From Rhizobium sp. N324 (GTDB taxonomy: Bacteria; Pseudomonadota; Alphaproteobacteria; Rhizobiales; Rhizobiaceae), in assembly GCF_001664485.1 (NCBI RefSeq), contig NZ_CP013633.1:124001-188000 (forward strand): a stretch of DNA of 64,000 bases, given 5' to 3'. The translations under genes and the position numbers were made by a program. Every line of letters starts with the position of its first letter. Position 1 is the stretch's first letter. Of the stretch, positions 8,144-18,394 are shown one piece after another. The notes under the pieces are model-generated. The model was not told the origin of the DNA, ran no database searches, and saw nothing but the letters and a program-made list of their open reading frames with translations.

Positions 8144-9697
8144 ATGCAAAACCAAACTACGATCAAGTTGATCAATGTTGCCAAGTCTTTCGGCGAGACT
8201 AAGGCCTTAAAGAAGTGTGATTTTGAAGCCCGGGCCGGAGAAGTGCACGCCATCGTCGGAGAGAATGGAAGTGGCAAAAGCACGATGGCGAAGATCATGT
8301 CTGGAGTGTTGCACCCAGATTCCGGGAGCGTTTCGGTCCTTGGAGAAGAGATTTCGACTCCGACTGACGCCAAGCGCATCGGGCTGACAACGATCTTCCA
8401 GGAAGTGCTGGTGGCCGACGAGGCCAGTGTATTGGAAAACCTGTATGTCGGGCGCGACGGCATCTTCCGCTCGCAGGGCGGCAGTGGTCGGCGTACCGAG
8501 GCTGAGGAGATCCTGAAACGCCTCGTCGGCAAGCCCGTGGATCTCGATCAGAACGTTGGGGCATTGCCTCTGAGCGTCAAGCAATGGATAGTTATTGCGC
8601 GAGCGGTCTTGCGCAGGCCGAAGGTCCTCATCCTCGATGAATCGTCTGCGGCATTAGACCTCGATTCCACGATCCGCCTCCACGAGGAAATTGATCGTCT
8701 CCGTAGGGAAGGTGCGACCGTGCTGATCGTAACGCATCGGATCGCTGAACTTGTCCGCATCGCCGATCGAGCCACGATCCTTCGCGACGGCGTCACCATT
8801 GGTACGCTCGAGAAGCATGAAATAACTGAAGAGAACCTGCTTTCAATGATGACGCCCGCGGACCGAAACGCAAGCGACGCGAAGGCGTACGAATCAAAGC
8901 AAGTAGGCGCCGCCGCGCCGGCCGTGGTAGCGGTAAGAGACCTCGTTACTCACAGCGCGGCAGCGCCCTTCGATTTCGATCTACCGAAAGGAGCGATCAT
9001 CGGTGTTGCAGGACTCGACGGGCAGGGGCAGGACGCTTTCGTACGCGCCGTTGCGGGTATCATCCAGCCTTTTGGTGGTAATGTCCAAGTCTGGTCATCC
9101 AGCACCGAGAGAATGAAAAAGGTCGCATCGCTCGAAGACGCTGCCAAAGCAGGAATCTCGTATATTTCCGGCGACCGCAAGCGTGAAGGTATCTTCCCTC
9201 AGCAGAGCATCTTCGAAAATCTTGCCATCGGCGTCTATCGCAAGAACCTCGGTCCTCTTGGTATAATCAATAAGGCCGGCCTCAAACCCATGTTCAAACG
9301 CGAGGTGGATCGGCTCCGGATTAAGATTGGAAGTCCGGCGAACAAGATCACCTCACTGTCGGGCGGAAATCAGCAAAAAGTTTTGATCGGCCGTGCCTTT
9401 GCAAACGAACCGTCCGTCATCGTCCTTAACGATCCCGCTCGCGGTGTCGACCTCGGAACGAAGCGCGATCTCTACCGCGAACTGCGCCTGTTCACGGAGA
9501 AGGGTGGCAGCGTGATTTATCTATCAAGCGAAATCGAAGAGTTCATCGGCTTTGCGGACCGCGTCGACGTCTTCTTTGCTGGAAGGCTTTTCCGGTCGCT
9601 AGCGGGCGAGGACATAGCGGAAGAGCCAATCTTGGCCGCAATGTTTGGAAAATCGCCAAACGCCTCCATCGAGTTCGATCTGGAAAGGACTGCATGA
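8144..9697 (+). CDS. ABC importer ATPase, RbsA-type tandem NBD (importer 1)
   Basis: 517-residue fused double nucleotide-binding protein of the CUT2 class. NBD1: Walker A GENGSGKS, a degenerate signature LSVKQW in place of LSGGQ, and Walker B VLILDESSAALD with His in VTHRI. NBD2: degenerate Walker A (GLDGQGQ), good signature LSGGNQQK, and VIVLNDPARGVDLG, where the catalytic Glu after the Walker B Asp is replaced by Pro and the motif starts N-D instead of D-E. Asymmetric NBDs are known in this class. Preceded by AGAGGA; the stop overlaps the next permease (ATGATG). Confidence 0.92.
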   Translation: MQNQTTIKLINVAKSFGETKALKKCDFEARAGEVHAIVGENGSGKSTMAKIMSGVLHPDSGSVSVLGEEISTPTDAKRIGLTTIFQEVLVADEASVLENLYVGRDGIFRSQGGSGRRTEAEEILKRLVGKPVDLDQNVGALPLSVKQWIVIARAVLRRPKVLILDESSAALDLDSTIRLHEEIDRLRREGATVLIVTHRIAELVRIADRATILRDGVTIGTLEKHEITEENLLSMMTPADRNASDAKAYESKQVGAAAPAVVAVRDLVTHSAAAPFDFDLPKGAIIGVAGLDGQGQDAFVRAVAGIIQPFGGNVQVWSSSTERMKKVASLEDAAKAGISYISGDRKREGIFPQQSIFENLAIGVYRKNLGPLGIINKAGLKPMFKREVDRLRIKIGSPANKITSLSGGNQQKVLIGRAFANEPSVIVLNDPARGVDLGTKRDLYRELRLFTEKGGSVIYLSSEIEEFIGFADRVDVFFAGRLFRSLAGEDIAEEPILAAMFGKSPNASIEFDLERTA

Positions 9698-10668
9698 TGT
9701 CTGGAATCGCATTCCGTCAAATCACCCAGGACCGTTCCCTCTTCGTGCCGGCCGGCCTATTCATTGTCCTTTTGGTCGCCGTTGCCCTACGCGGACACGG
9801 GCTATTCACGAACAACGGCCTCGCAGGTGCAATCCTTGTCGCCACGCCCTTGATTCTAACGGCGCTTGCCCTCACCCCCATTGTCATGGCGGGTCGTGGA
9901 GCAGTGGACCTTTCAGTTGGCCCCTTGATGGGGTTCATCAACGTTACCCTTATTACCTGGCTTGTGGGTAACGGAATTACCAACCCTATCGCAGTGATAG
10001 TATGGGCAGTCGGCCTGGGAGCGGCATTCCAGCTACTCCAGGCGCTGGTTATCATTTATGTGCGTGTCGCTCCGATAATCGTTACGCTGTCGGGTTTTCT
10101 TGTCCTCTCCGGGTTGAACCTGATGGTGATGTCCCGACCGGGTGGAGTCGCGCCCGACTGGATGCTTAGCTGGGGGGCGGGGACCGACATCATGTCACCT
10201 GTTTTGCTGTTGCTGGTTGCAGCGTATGCATTATGGCTCCTTCTCAGGGGGACTATGTTTTACCGCAACCTTCGCATGACGGGTGCGGATGAGCGCATGG
10301 CATATACGAGCGGCGTTCGAGTGGACGCAGTCCGCATCATCGCCCACGTTGTTGGTGGAGCATTCGCTGGACTTGCCGCCCTCAGCTACACGGCGCTGAT
10401 CTCCTCTGGTGATCCGACGCAGGGCAGCACCTACACCCTTCAGGCTGTTACGGCCCTGGTTCTCGGAGGTGCGAGCCTCTCCGGTGGTCGTGGTGGAGCA
10501 CTTGGATCTACGCTTGGCGCGATCAACATGTTCCTCATCTCCTATCTCCTCTCCACCTTCAACTTCGGCACGGTTTCGGGGTTCGTTACCCAGATGGCAT
10601 TCGGCTTAATCCTCGTCGGATCACTTCTCGTGAACGTCTTTGTCATCAGTCGCCGCGCGGTTGTGTAA
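9694..10668 (+). CDS. ABC importer permease, RbsC-type (importer 1, first)
   Basis: 324-residue inner-membrane protein with about eight to ten hydrophobic segments and the BPD_transp_2 loop (LVLGGASLSGGRGGALGSTLGAINM) that contacts the ATPase. The start overlaps the ATPase stop by four bases. With the second permease (10680) it probably forms a heterodimeric channel; homodimers are the usual arrangement for RbsC, so two different permeases mark a distinct branch of CUT2 transporters. Confidence 0.9.
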   Translation: MMSGIAFRQITQDRSLFVPAGLFIVLLVAVALRGHGLFTNNGLAGAILVATPLILTALALTPIVMAGRGAVDLSVGPLMGFINVTLITWLVGNGITNPIAVIVWAVGLGAAFQLLQALVIIYVRVAPIIVTLSGFLVLSGLNLMVMSRPGGVAPDWMLSWGAGTDIMSPVLLLLVAAYALWLLLRGTMFYRNLRMTGADERMAYTSGVRVDAVRIIAHVVGGAFAGLAALSYTALISSGDPTQGSTYTLQAVTALVLGGASLSGGRGGALGSTLGAINMFLISYLLSTFNFGTVSGFVTQMAFGLILVGSLLVNVFVISRRAVV

Positions 10669-10679
10669 GGAGCAAGATA

Positions 10680-11699
10680 ATGGTCGCGACAGTTATGAAT
10701 TCCGAAATCAAATCGGCTCAGAAGTCTAACCCGCTCAAGGCTCATCGGAGCATCGTCATTGGCTTTGTTCTTCTGGCCTCTCTCTTAGCACTCGGTGCAT
10801 TGCTGGTCCCCGGCTTCGTATCATCCCAAAACGCGCGTTCAATCCTTCTTCTCGCAGCGTTTCTGGGGCTTGCCTCCATTGGCCAGACGCTGTGCGCTCT
10901 GGTCGGTGCGCTCGATCTTTCGATACCATATATTATTGGAGGCGCGAACATCCTCCTTCCCAGCCTTATGGTCGCAGGTATTCCCGCTCCCCTCGCGATG
11001 CTGGTTGTCATGCTCCTCGGTGCGCTTGTCGGGGCCGCCAATGGCGCCCTGAGCTTCCGTCTCCAAGGGCAAGCGCTGATCATGTCGCTCGGAGTTGGCT
11101 TCGCGGCCGTCGGTGCGGTCCAGATCTACACCTCACTCGGCTCGGCGTTTGGTGGTACAGTGTTTGCTCCGGTACCCGAATGGCTGAGGAACATTTCGGC
11201 GTTCAACGGAAAGTTTTTCGGCCTGTCGCTGCCTCCGGTCATCGTGATCTGGGCTATCGTCGCCATCGCGCTTGGATGGTTCATGTACAACACCTGGTTT
11301 GGCCGCAGCATTTACGCCGTCGGCGGAAGCCGGACGGCGGCCGCCCGCCTCGGGATCTCCGAGTTCAAGGTCTGGACCGTCATCCATAGCGTCAGCGGTG
11401 CCATGTCTGCAATCACGGGCATGCTGCTACTAGGGTTTTCCGGTGGTGGCTTCGTCGGCGTGGGCGACCCTTATCTTTTCACCACCGTAGCAGCGGTGGT
11501 GATTGGAGGGACGTCGCTTCTTGGTGGGGCGGGCGGCTATGGCGCGACAGTGCTCGGTGTTCTTGTCCTGACTGTACTGACCTCGCTTCTAGTTGGCCTC
11601 GGACTGAACTTTCCGGCGCAGCAGGCTGTCGTCGGTCTGCTCATCGTTCCGATGGTAGCGATATACGCACGGTCACCACACATTCGAAATCAGATATGA
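10680..11699 (+). CDS. ABC importer permease, RbsC-type (importer 1, second)
   Basis: 339-residue polytopic membrane protein, similar in layout to its neighbour, with the conserved coupling region VVIGGTSLLGGAGGYGATVLGVLVL. The cytoplasmic N-terminus (about 25 residues) is Lys/Ser-rich. ATG 10680 follows a weak AGGAGCAAG. It lies 11 bases after the first permease and 23 bases before the dehydrogenase, so all are in one operon. Confidence 0.9.
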   Translation: MVATVMNSEIKSAQKSNPLKAHRSIVIGFVLLASLLALGALLVPGFVSSQNARSILLLAAFLGLASIGQTLCALVGALDLSIPYIIGGANILLPSLMVAGIPAPLAMLVVMLLGALVGAANGALSFRLQGQALIMSLGVGFAAVGAVQIYTSLGSAFGGTVFAPVPEWLRNISAFNGKFFGLSLPPVIVIWAIVAIALGWFMYNTWFGRSIYAVGGSRTAAARLGISEFKVWTVIHSVSGAMSAITGMLLLGFSGGGFVGVGDPYLFTTVAAVVIGGTSLLGGAGGYGATVLGVLVLTVLTSLLVGLGLNFPAQQAVVGLLIVPMVAIYARSPHIRNQI

Positions 11700-11722
11700 T
11701 CAATGCATAGAAAGGAAGATCC

Positions 11723-13210
11723 ATGGCAATCTCCAGCACCCTGCTAGGCCGTTTAAAGGACCAGACTCTCGTTCGCGAGCAGATGCTGGTTGGAGGAAAG
11801 TGGTCGAGCGAAGGGGTAAACGGCACACGCATCAACGTGCTAAACCCCTCCACGATGGACGTCCTTGCCTCTCTGCCTAGCGCTGGCCTTGCTGAAGTGC
11901 GAGCCTCTATCGATGCTGCAAAGGCTTCACAGAAGAAGTGGGCTAAGGTTTCGGCGAAGGAACGCTCGCTGATCATGCGGAAGTTCTACGAAGAGGTGGT
12001 GGCTAACGCTGAAGACCTGGCCGTAATTCTGACATCGGAAATGGGCAAGCCACTGGCGGAAGCGCGTGGCGAGATTGCTTACGGAGCTTCCTACATCGAA
12101 TGGTTCGGTGAGGAAGCCAAGCGTGTCTATGGTGACACCATTCCAGGTCACCAGGCCGACAAGCGACTGCTTGTCATCAAGCAGCCGGTTGGCGTTGTGG
12201 CCGCCATCGCTCCTTGGAACTTTCCGTCGGCGATGGTGTGCCGCAAGATCGCGCCGGCGCTCGCGTCCGGCTGCGCGATCGTATTCAAGCCTGCTGCCGA
12301 GACTCCGTTATCGGCGCTTGCATTGGCGATCCTCGCGGAGCGTGCCGGAATACCCGATGGCTTGTTCAGCGTCCTCCCGACGGATAATGCAAGAATGTTT
12401 GGCGAGGAGGTCTGCTCCAACCCGGTCGTCAAGAAACTGACCTTCACCGGTTCGACCGAAGTTGGCCGTATCTTGATGGCGCAAGGCGCCCAGAAGATCA
12501 TGAAGCTGAGCCTGGAACTCGGCGGCAATGCGCCGTTTATCGTTTTCGACGATGCAGATCTCGACCAGGCGGTCGAGGGGGCTATGCTTTCTAAGTTTCG
12601 TAACGCGGGTCAGACCTGCGTGTGCGCGAACCGTATTTACGTACAGAGCGGGATCCATGACAGGTTCGTCGAGAAGCTGGCAATGCGCGTGAGTGCCTTG
12701 CAGGTTCTTGACGGGTTTGAGAGCGGGGCGACGATCGGCCCGTTGATCAACGATGAAGCGGTAGCAAAGCTCTATGGTCATATCGATGACGCTGTGACCA
12801 AGGGTGCGACTGTCGTGGTTGGTGGTGACCGCGATGCTCGCGGAGGCACGTTCGTTCAACCAACGCTTCTCTCGGGTGCGACAAAGGATATGAAGGTTGC
12901 GCGTGAGGAAACCTTCGCGCCTCTGGCTCCGGTGTTCAAGTTCGATACTGTCGAGGAAGTCATCGAACTCGCGAACGATACGGAATTCGGCTTGGCAGCC
13001 TACTTTTTCGCCAACGACCTCAGGAACGTTTGGAAGGTCACAGAGGCGCTGGAATACGGCATGGTTGGCGTGAACACGGGTCTGATTTCCACCGAATTAG
13101 CGCCATTCGGCGGCGTCAAGCAATCCGGCTTCGGCCGAGAGGGCTCAAAGTACGGAATGGATGACTTCTTATCCATGAAATACGTCTGCATGGGCGGGAT
13201 CGGCGCATAG
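11723..13210 (+). CDS. NAD(P)-dependent succinate-semialdehyde-type dehydrogenase
   Basis: 495-residue aldehyde dehydrogenase, closest in pattern to GabD. Motifs: APWNFPSAM (164-172) for cofactor binding, FTGSTEVGRI (241-250), general base Glu265 in LELGGNAPF and nucleophile Cys299 in GQTCVCANR. Ends FLSMKYVCMGGIGA as in GabD. AAGGAAG precedes ATG 11723. As the last gene of the importer operon it likely oxidises a semialdehyde intermediate to an acid entering central metabolism; succinate semialdehyde is the family default and not proven. Confidence 0.9.
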   Translation: MAISSTLLGRLKDQTLVREQMLVGGKWSSEGVNGTRINVLNPSTMDVLASLPSAGLAEVRASIDAAKASQKKWAKVSAKERSLIMRKFYEEVVANAEDLAVILTSEMGKPLAEARGEIAYGASYIEWFGEEAKRVYGDTIPGHQADKRLLVIKQPVGVVAAIAPWNFPSAMVCRKIAPALASGCAIVFKPAAETPLSALALAILAERAGIPDGLFSVLPTDNARMFGEEVCSNPVVKKLTFTGSTEVGRILMAQGAQKIMKLSLELGGNAPFIVFDDADLDQAVEGAMLSKFRNAGQTCVCANRIYVQSGIHDRFVEKLAMRVSALQVLDGFESGATIGPLINDEAVAKLYGHIDDAVTKGATVVVGGDRDARGGTFVQPTLLSGATKDMKVAREETFAPLAPVFKFDTVEEVIELANDTEFGLAAYFFANDLRNVWKVTEALEYGMVGVNTGLISTELAPFGGVKQSGFGREGSKYGMDDFLSMKYVCMGGIGA

Positions 13211-13747
13211 CGATCGCCCAAGGGTCGCTCGCCGACTGAACTTAAAGGGGGAGAGGTCTGTTGAATAGAGGCAGGACAGCAACATCCTCTCCGCCGGTTG
13301 CGAGGTCTCAAAAGGCCGGACTTTTCTAGAGGTTTCGCGGGAACTGTCCTACGGATCTTCCCTTCCGACCCCTTCTGGGGAGGGCCTTGCAGACGAGATT
13401 TCTGCCTGTCTTTTCGATTGTCGATCCTTCCGCCAATGCCCTACAAGGTAAGTCTTTCCCAGATAGCTTGTAGCCTTCGAAGAGGTAACACGACATGAAC
13501 GAGCTGTTGCACCGTGGCGTTGTCGTTTCAACGTATCAAAGTCCTGAGCAGGAGCATGATCACCACCCGATCGATGCACGCGTTCGTCCTGAAATCGATC
13601 AGGCCGACGATGCTGCACGTGCCAGCGTGGAGGGTCAAGCGAAAGCCATTCGCGTCGACCAGCGACGCGTCAAGGTGTAGTTGTCGGCGGCCGCACCCTC
13701 AGTGTCGGTTTGACGTAGCCGCCGATCTTCGCCGGCGCCAGGCCTTT
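13211..13747. other. Non-coding or decayed region after the first operon
   Basis: No intact gene. On the minus strand about 13690-13740 reads GLAPAKIGGYVKPTLRVRPP and 13560-13680 reads DASLVDANGFRLTLHAG and SIVGLIDFRTNACIDRVVIM, but in different frames with stops, so this seems to be decayed coding sequence of unidentified origin. No clear terminator is seen after the SSADH gene. Confidence 0.4.
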
Positions 13748-13912
13748 ATGGTAGATCCGGATGCGTCCGGGTCATCCAGACGTCAAACGCGTAATGCAGG
13801 AGAGATTCGATAGGATCGGGCTGACCACGCCCCCTTGCGGGGTACCACGCATCCGCTCAATGACTTCTCCGTTCTTTTCCATAGGCGCGGTCAACCATCT
13901 TTCGATGTAGTG
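13748..13912 (-). pseudogene. Group II intron reverse transcriptase/maturase remnant
   Basis: Reading leftward, one frame gives YIERWLTAPMEKNGEVIERM then RGTPQGGVVSPILSNL, and after a frameshift LHYAFDVWMTRTHPDLP before a stop. TPQGGVVSPILSNL is the RT4 motif of bacterial group II intron-encoded proteins, and the next block leads towards the (missing) YADD catalytic site. Both ends are lost, so only this core survives. Confidence 0.85.
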
Positions 13913-14030
13913 ACCTTGCCCAATCATCAGGCACCCGGCGGACTTGTCCCAGGATGACGAAACAGTCCTGGTTTCGACGACGCTTATATTCATAACGGCG
14001 CGTCTTCGGAGGTGACCTTGCCCCCAAGTT

Positions 14031-14960
14031 TTATCCAGTTTTGAGTTCGCTCCGACGGTTTTGGGTTGCTGTATTTGCGGCGGTAGCGGCGGGTTGCGGT
14101 GCGGAGCCATTCCGGCTGCGCAGCACCGCATCACGTCGCGGGTTGATGGTCTGGGCGAACTCGGCCGGTGTCAGCCAGCCGAGGCCGGAATGCGGTCGAT
14201 GATCGTTGTAATCGCTGCACCAGTTTGAAAGCGCTGACCGAGCATACGCCAGTGACGAGAAGAGCGTTTCATTCAGGAACTCGTCTCGCAGCCGCCCATT
14301 GAAGCTTTCGATGAAGGCGTTCTGGATCGGCTTGCCGGGCGCGATGTAGTGCCATTCCACCTTGGTCCGATCCGTCCATTGCAGGATCGCGTTGCTGGTG
14401 AACTCACTGCCATTGTCGCTGACGATCATCTTCGGTTTGCCTCGCCCCTCGATGATCCGGTCCAACTCACGAGCAACCCGCAGGCCGGAAAGGGACGTAT
14501 CGGCGACGAGCGCCAGGCACTCCCTGGTGCAATCATCGACCACGGTCAGCACTCGGAACCTGCGCCCATCGGTGAACTGATCCGACACGAAGTCCAACGA
14601 CCAGCGATCATTGGCTGCCATCGGGATCAGCATCGGCGCTCGTGTGCCTATCGCTCGCTTGCGGCCGCCGCGCTTGCGCACGGCCAGCTTTTCCTCTCGA
14701 TAGAGCCGGAAGAGCCGCTTGTGGTTCACAAGATGTCCCTCACGTCTGAGCAGCACATGAAGACGTCGATAGCCAAAGCGGCGGCGTTCATGGGCCAGCG
14801 CCTTCATCCGATCGCGAAGGTCATGGTCGTCACCGCGCCTGGTTTCGTAACGGATCGTCATCCGACAATAGCCGATGGCTTTACACGCCCGCCGTTCGCT
14901 CATCTGATGTTGATCAACCAGATGCGCGACAGCTCGCCGCTTTGCTGCGGGCGTCACCAC
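14031..14960 (-). CDS. IS3-family transposase OrfB (DDE integrase domain)
   Basis: About 309 residues from the slippage region ([15 protein letters not shown]) to the stop at 14031. An HTH_21-type segment ([17 protein letters not shown]) precedes the rve integrase core: Asp in [10 protein letters not shown], Asp in [10 protein letters not shown] and Glu in [14 protein letters not shown] form the DDE triad. The C-terminus has the usual [20 protein letters not shown]. No stops or frameshifts, so the element may be active. Normally made as an OrfAB fusion. Confidence 0.93.
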   Translation of the reverse strand: MVTPAAKRRAVAHLVDQHQMSERRACKAIGYCRMTIRYETRRGDDHDLRDRMKALAHERRRFGYRRLHVLLRREGHLVNHKRLFRLYREEKLAVRKRGGRKRAIGTRAPMLIPMAANDRWSLDFVSDQFTDGRRFRVLTVVDDCTRECLALVADTSLSGLRVARELDRIIEGRGKPKMIVSDNGSEFTSNAILQWTDRTKVEWHYIAPGKPIQNAFIESFNGRLRDEFLNETLFSSLAYARSALSNWCSDYNDHRPHSGLGWLTPAEFAQTINPRRDAVLRSRNGSAPQPAATAANTATQNRRSELKTG

Positions 14961-15220
14961 TTCTTTCCCAAAAGGTCTTTCAAAGCGGCATTGTCGAGCA
15001 TGGCATCTGCCAGAAGCCGCTTCAGCTTTGTGTTTTCGTCCTCCAGCGTCTTCAGCCGTTTGGCTTCCGACACTTCCATGCCGCCGAACTTCGCTTTCCA
15101 TTTATAGATGCTGGCATCGCTGACACCGTGTTTGCGGCAAAGCTCCAAGACCGGCGTGCCAGCCTCGTGCTCCTTCAGAATCCCGATGATCTGTTCGTCT
15201 GTGAAACGGTTGCGCTTCAT
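14954..15220 (-). CDS. IS3-family transposase OrfA
   Basis: 88-residue HTH protein beginning [20 protein letters not shown], with helix-turn-helix ([23 protein letters not shown]) and a C-terminal leucine-zipper stretch ([17 protein letters not shown]). It ends LGKKW, overlapping orfB by a few codons. In IS3 elements OrfA is fused to OrfB by programmed -1 slippage; the overlap holds a GGGAAAGAAG suited to that. Confidence 0.92.
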   Translation of the reverse strand: MKRNRFTDEQIIGILKEHEAGTPVLELCRKHGVSDASIYKWKAKFGGMEVSEAKRLKTLEDENTKLKRLLADAMLDNAALKDLLGKKW

Positions 15221-15284
15221 TCTCTGGTCCTCTCAATGGGCCAGAGCTTACTTCAAAATGGATTATCTCGACGGGGCAAGGTCA

Positions 15285-15469
15285 GCGGGTTCACTTTCGT
15301 TCGTCTTTCGGACACGCACCTGCTCGGATCTCGTCCGGACTTTTCATCCGGCGCTCACCACCACGGCTCTTTACCGCAGCAGCTCGGACTGGTTTGAGAC
15401 CCGCTCCTGAAAGCCGATCCCGGAGGGCCATCCTCCATCATTCACGCAGCTTCACGTTACGGGGTTAGC
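15285..15469. other. Short non-coding segment between IS elements
   Basis: No gene recognised. It contains potential RNA-like hairpins such as GTCCGGAC-TTTT-CATCCGG near 15332-15350. Because group II intron coding remnant lies on the other side of the IS3 element, this could be intron RNA domain sequence, but I cannot demonstrate that. Confidence 0.3.
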
Positions 15470-15957
15470 TCATACTGAACTCCTTCCGTGCCTCTGCAGC
15501 ACACTTTCGTCGATGAAGATCAGTTTCTCCGGATCGAGGTCCAATTGACCATCGAACCAGGCGCGCCGGCGCTTCAGGACGTCCGGTCGGTCCTGCTCCA
15601 GTGCGTGTGCGGTCTTTTTTTAAAGGTCCACCCACGGCCTCGAAGCCAGGCGCCAAGTGCGCTGCGGCTGATCTTCACCTGCCGCTCGACGGACAAGCGC
15701 TCAACCATCTCATCGAGCGTCACATCCCTACGCTCGTCGATCAACGCGACAACGAATTCCTCGTGTGCATCCACTGCCGAAGGTCGTCTCCAGCCCTGTG
15801 GCCGAGCAGTTAACTCACCCTCTTTCGCTCTTGCGATCCAGCGGATCGCTGTCGAAATCCCAACACCGAAACGAGCCGCAACCTGCCGAGCCGACATGCC
15901 CGACGCAGACGCTTTCAAAACTCGTATTCGGAGATCATCGCTCAGAGCCTGTCCCAT
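15470..15957 (-). pseudogene. IS630-family transposase, truncated
   Basis: The first frame (ATG 15957 to 15574) gives MGQALSDDLRIRVLKASASG, the HTH and winged region RWIARAKEGEL...WLRGRGWTFKK. At an A-run (about 15615-15622) the reading shifts, as in IS630 elements that use programmed frameshifting, to KKTAHALEQDRPDVLKRRRAWF and LDPEKLIFIDESVLQ. The product stops at 15470 just after the first catalytic Asp (FIDES), so the rest of the DDE domain is missing and the gene is dead. Confidence 0.85.
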
Positions 15958-16360
15958 CATCCACCTCTTCTCTGTGGATGTTGAATCAGCTTCGATGGAC
16001 GCCGTCACATCACAATCGATTCATCGATCGCAGGACTTGCTCTAGGTCGGGGGCTCGTGGCGGGGCGAAACTCGGTTGCTGAAAACGATGATGCTCTTCG
16101 AACGGCGCCAAATGAAATTTTGCCGGCTGCATCCTCCTTGTAAGCGCGGACGATCCATTGGGCGCCTGACTATCCTTAAAACGTCGTCTTTTTGCATTCG
16201 AGACGAGCAGGAAAGGCTTCATTAACCAACGCAACCAATAGGTATTCTCAGCTATGTCACAGACCCACAAGATTGATCTGCCGTTCGAATGAATGAAACG
16301 GCAATTGGAAGATTTGAGTAGACAAGTCGATCGTCCACCTCACCTAAAAGGTTTGCCTTT
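15958..16360. other. Intergenic, IS630 end region and chemoreceptor promoter
   Basis: The part next to 16010-16050 (CGATTCATCGATCG) probably belongs to the IS630 terminus. The rest shows no gene. The chemoreceptor start is preceded by AAAAGG at 16347-16352. Confidence 0.4.
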
Positions 16361-18370
16361 ATGCCCAAGTCCATTAGACTCGCTTTATCTTTGATATTTG
16401 TTCTGCTCTCTCTTCTCGCGGCGGGCCAGGGCATCGTGAGTATCGTCAAGCTGCTGTCCATTAGGAGCAATATATCCGAAGTTGCCAGCAACTGGCTGCC
16501 ATCGATCGATGTGATAAATCGGATCAATACGATCACCGGGGACTACCGCATCCTGCAGTTCAGGCTGGTGACAAACTCATCAGATTCGACGAGCCTTGCG
16601 CATAATATCACCACCTTCCGCCAGAAGATGGAGGATCTCGCGAATGCCCGTGGTGAATATGAGCCGATGGTGACTTCCGGCGAGGAGCGTCAGGCCTATG
16701 ACGCGTTCTCCGCTTTGTGGACGCAATATCAGGAGGATGGCGAGCGGATTGTTAAACTAATGCAGGCAGGCAAGAAGGATGAAGCATTTGCTCTTCTAAC
16801 GAGTGACGCCACGACGAAACTGTATAATGATAGCGGAGCGCTCCTTGACCAGGATGTCGCAGTTAACAAGCGTGGTGGAGTCGCGGCCGTCGGAAACACG
16901 ATGGGCGCCGTTTCATCGACGGTTTTGGTCACCATTCTCGCCATGGCGCTGGCAACTACGACGGGCATTATAGCCCTGCTTTACTGCATCCGGAAGATTA
17001 CCGATCCGATCTCGCGGTTGACTACCACGATGGGCGTACTGGCAGATGGTAATCTCGACACTGAGGTTCCTTTCGCAATGCGCGCCGACGAAATCGGCAA
17101 GATGTCGAGAGCCGTTGAGGTATTCAAGCAAAACAGCATCAAGGCCCGCGATCTGAACGCGCAGGAGGCCGCGTTGCAGGCCAAGAGCGCCGACTTGCAG
17201 TCGAGCATTGCCGAGGTGGTGTCAGCCGCCGTAGCCGGTGACTTCACCCATCGCATCACCAAGAAATACGGCGATGCGGCTCTCGACCGTTTTGCAGGAA
17301 GCGTCAACGAGCTGGTCACCTCTGTTGACCGGGGCATCGCCGAAACTCGCCGCGTTATCTCAGCGCTTGCCGATGGGGATCTGACGGAAAACATGTGCGG
17401 CGAGTTTCAGGGAGCCTTTGGTGAACTGAAGAGTAATGTCAACGCCACCATGGCAGCCCTTCGATCCGTATTAGGCGAGGTTCGCTCCGCCGTCGACACG
17501 ATCAACGGCGGAGCCGGCGAGATGCGCATCGCCTCAGGCGACCTTTCAAAGCGCACGGAACAGCAAGCCGCGGCTCTGGAGGAGACCTCTTCGGCGCTTG
17601 AGGAAATCACGGTGGCGGTAAAAAGCTCGACAGAAAGAGCCACGGAAGCCAGCCATATGGTCGATGAGGCACGCAGAAGCACCGAGCAGTCGAGCGCGGT
17701 TGTCAAAGACGCGGTCGCCGCCATGGGCCGCATCGAGCAGGCCTCGGATGAAATCGGCCAGATCATTAACGTCATTGACGAGATCGCCTTCCAGACCAAT
17801 CTTTTGGCCCTCAACGCCGGCGTCGAGGCGGCGCGTGCGGGTGACGCTGGAAAGGGTTTCGCCGTTGTGGCTCAGGAGGTGCGTGAACTGGCACAGCGCT
17901 CCGCCACTGCCGCCAAGGATATCAAGGCGCTGATCAACCGGTCCGGCGACGAGGTCAAAACTGGGGTCAGGCTGGTAACGGCCACAGGCGATGCCCTTGG
18001 TCTAATCCGAGGCCACGTGATCAAGGTGAACGAGCACGTTCATACGATCTCGACGGCGGCACGAGAGCAATCGACCGGGCTGGCGGAAGTCAGCACTGCG
18101 GTCAACCAGATGGATCAGACAACCCAGCAGAATGCGGCGATGGTGGAAGAATCGACGGCGGCCACCAACCGGTTGGCGGATGAGGCTTCCAATCTGGCGC
18201 GGCTTATTGCGCGCTTCAGGCTCGACGGTTCGACTTCTGTACGGCGTGTTGCCCACCAGAACGGTAAGCCGGCCGCCTCGCCAGCGCGTGCCCTCTCCCA
18301 GAAGCTTGCCGGCGCCTTCGGCGGACGTACTACAGCCGCTGTCGTGACTAAGGAATGGGAAGAGTTTTAA
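16361..18370 (+). CDS. Methyl-accepting chemotaxis protein (MCP1)
   Basis: 669-residue transmembrane chemoreceptor. TM1 about 7-28, four-helix-bundle-like periplasmic domain about 35-185, TM2 about 190-212, HAMP about 212-265, a second HAMP-like segment about 290-370, then the signalling domain with the hairpin tip [23 protein letters not shown]. The C-terminal EWEEF fits the xWxxF tether used by alphaproteobacterial receptors to recruit CheR/CheB. It senses an unknown ligand and signals through CheA. A broken cheW follows directly. Confidence 0.93.
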   Translation: MPKSIRLALSLIFVLLSLLAAGQGIVSIVKLLSIRSNISEVASNWLPSIDVINRINTITGDYRILQFRLVTNSSDSTSLAHNITTFRQKMEDLANARGEYEPMVTSGEERQAYDAFSALWTQYQEDGERIVKLMQAGKKDEAFALLTSDATTKLYNDSGALLDQDVAVNKRGGVAAVGNTMGAVSSTVLVTILAMALATTTGIIALLYCIRKITDPISRLTTTMGVLADGNLDTEVPFAMRADEIGKMSRAVEVFKQNSIKARDLNAQEAALQAKSADLQSSIAEVVSAAVAGDFTHRITKKYGDAALDRFAGSVNELVTSVDRGIAETRRVISALADGDLTENMCGEFQGAFGELKSNVNATMAALRSVLGEVRSAVDTINGGAGEMRIASGDLSKRTEQQAAALEETSSALEEITVAVKSSTERATEASHMVDEARRSTEQSSAVVKDAVAAMGRIEQASDEIGQIINVIDEIAFQTNLLALNAGVEAARAGDAGKGFAVVAQEVRELAQRSATAAKDIKALINRSGDEVKTGVRLVTATGDALGLIRGHVIKVNEHVHTISTAAREQSTGLAEVSTAVNQMDQTTQQNAAMVEESTAATNRLADEASNLARLIARFRLDGSTSVRRVAHQNGKPAASPARALSQKLAGAFGGRTTAAVVTKEWEEF

Positions 18371-18394
18371 TGAATCATGTCATAATTCACCGCA

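Larger units (their letters stand above)
14013..15284 (-). mobile_element. Complete IS3-family element (about 1272 bp)
   Basis: Terminal inverted repeats begin TGACCTTGCCCC at both ends: left 14013-14024, right as GGGGCAAGGTCA ending at 15284. Similarity continues inward imperfectly (AAGTTTTATCCAGTTTTGA versus a right arm with ATAATCCATTTTGA). Inside are overlapping orfA and orfB on the minus strand with intact DDE residues. I see no convincing target duplication in the flanks (GGAGG versus GCGGG), so the site may have rearranged since insertion. Confidence 0.88.

Noticed and set aside
14013..15284. Target-site duplication for the IS3-type element
   Set aside because: Flanking bases GGAGG and GCGGG share too little to call a duplication.
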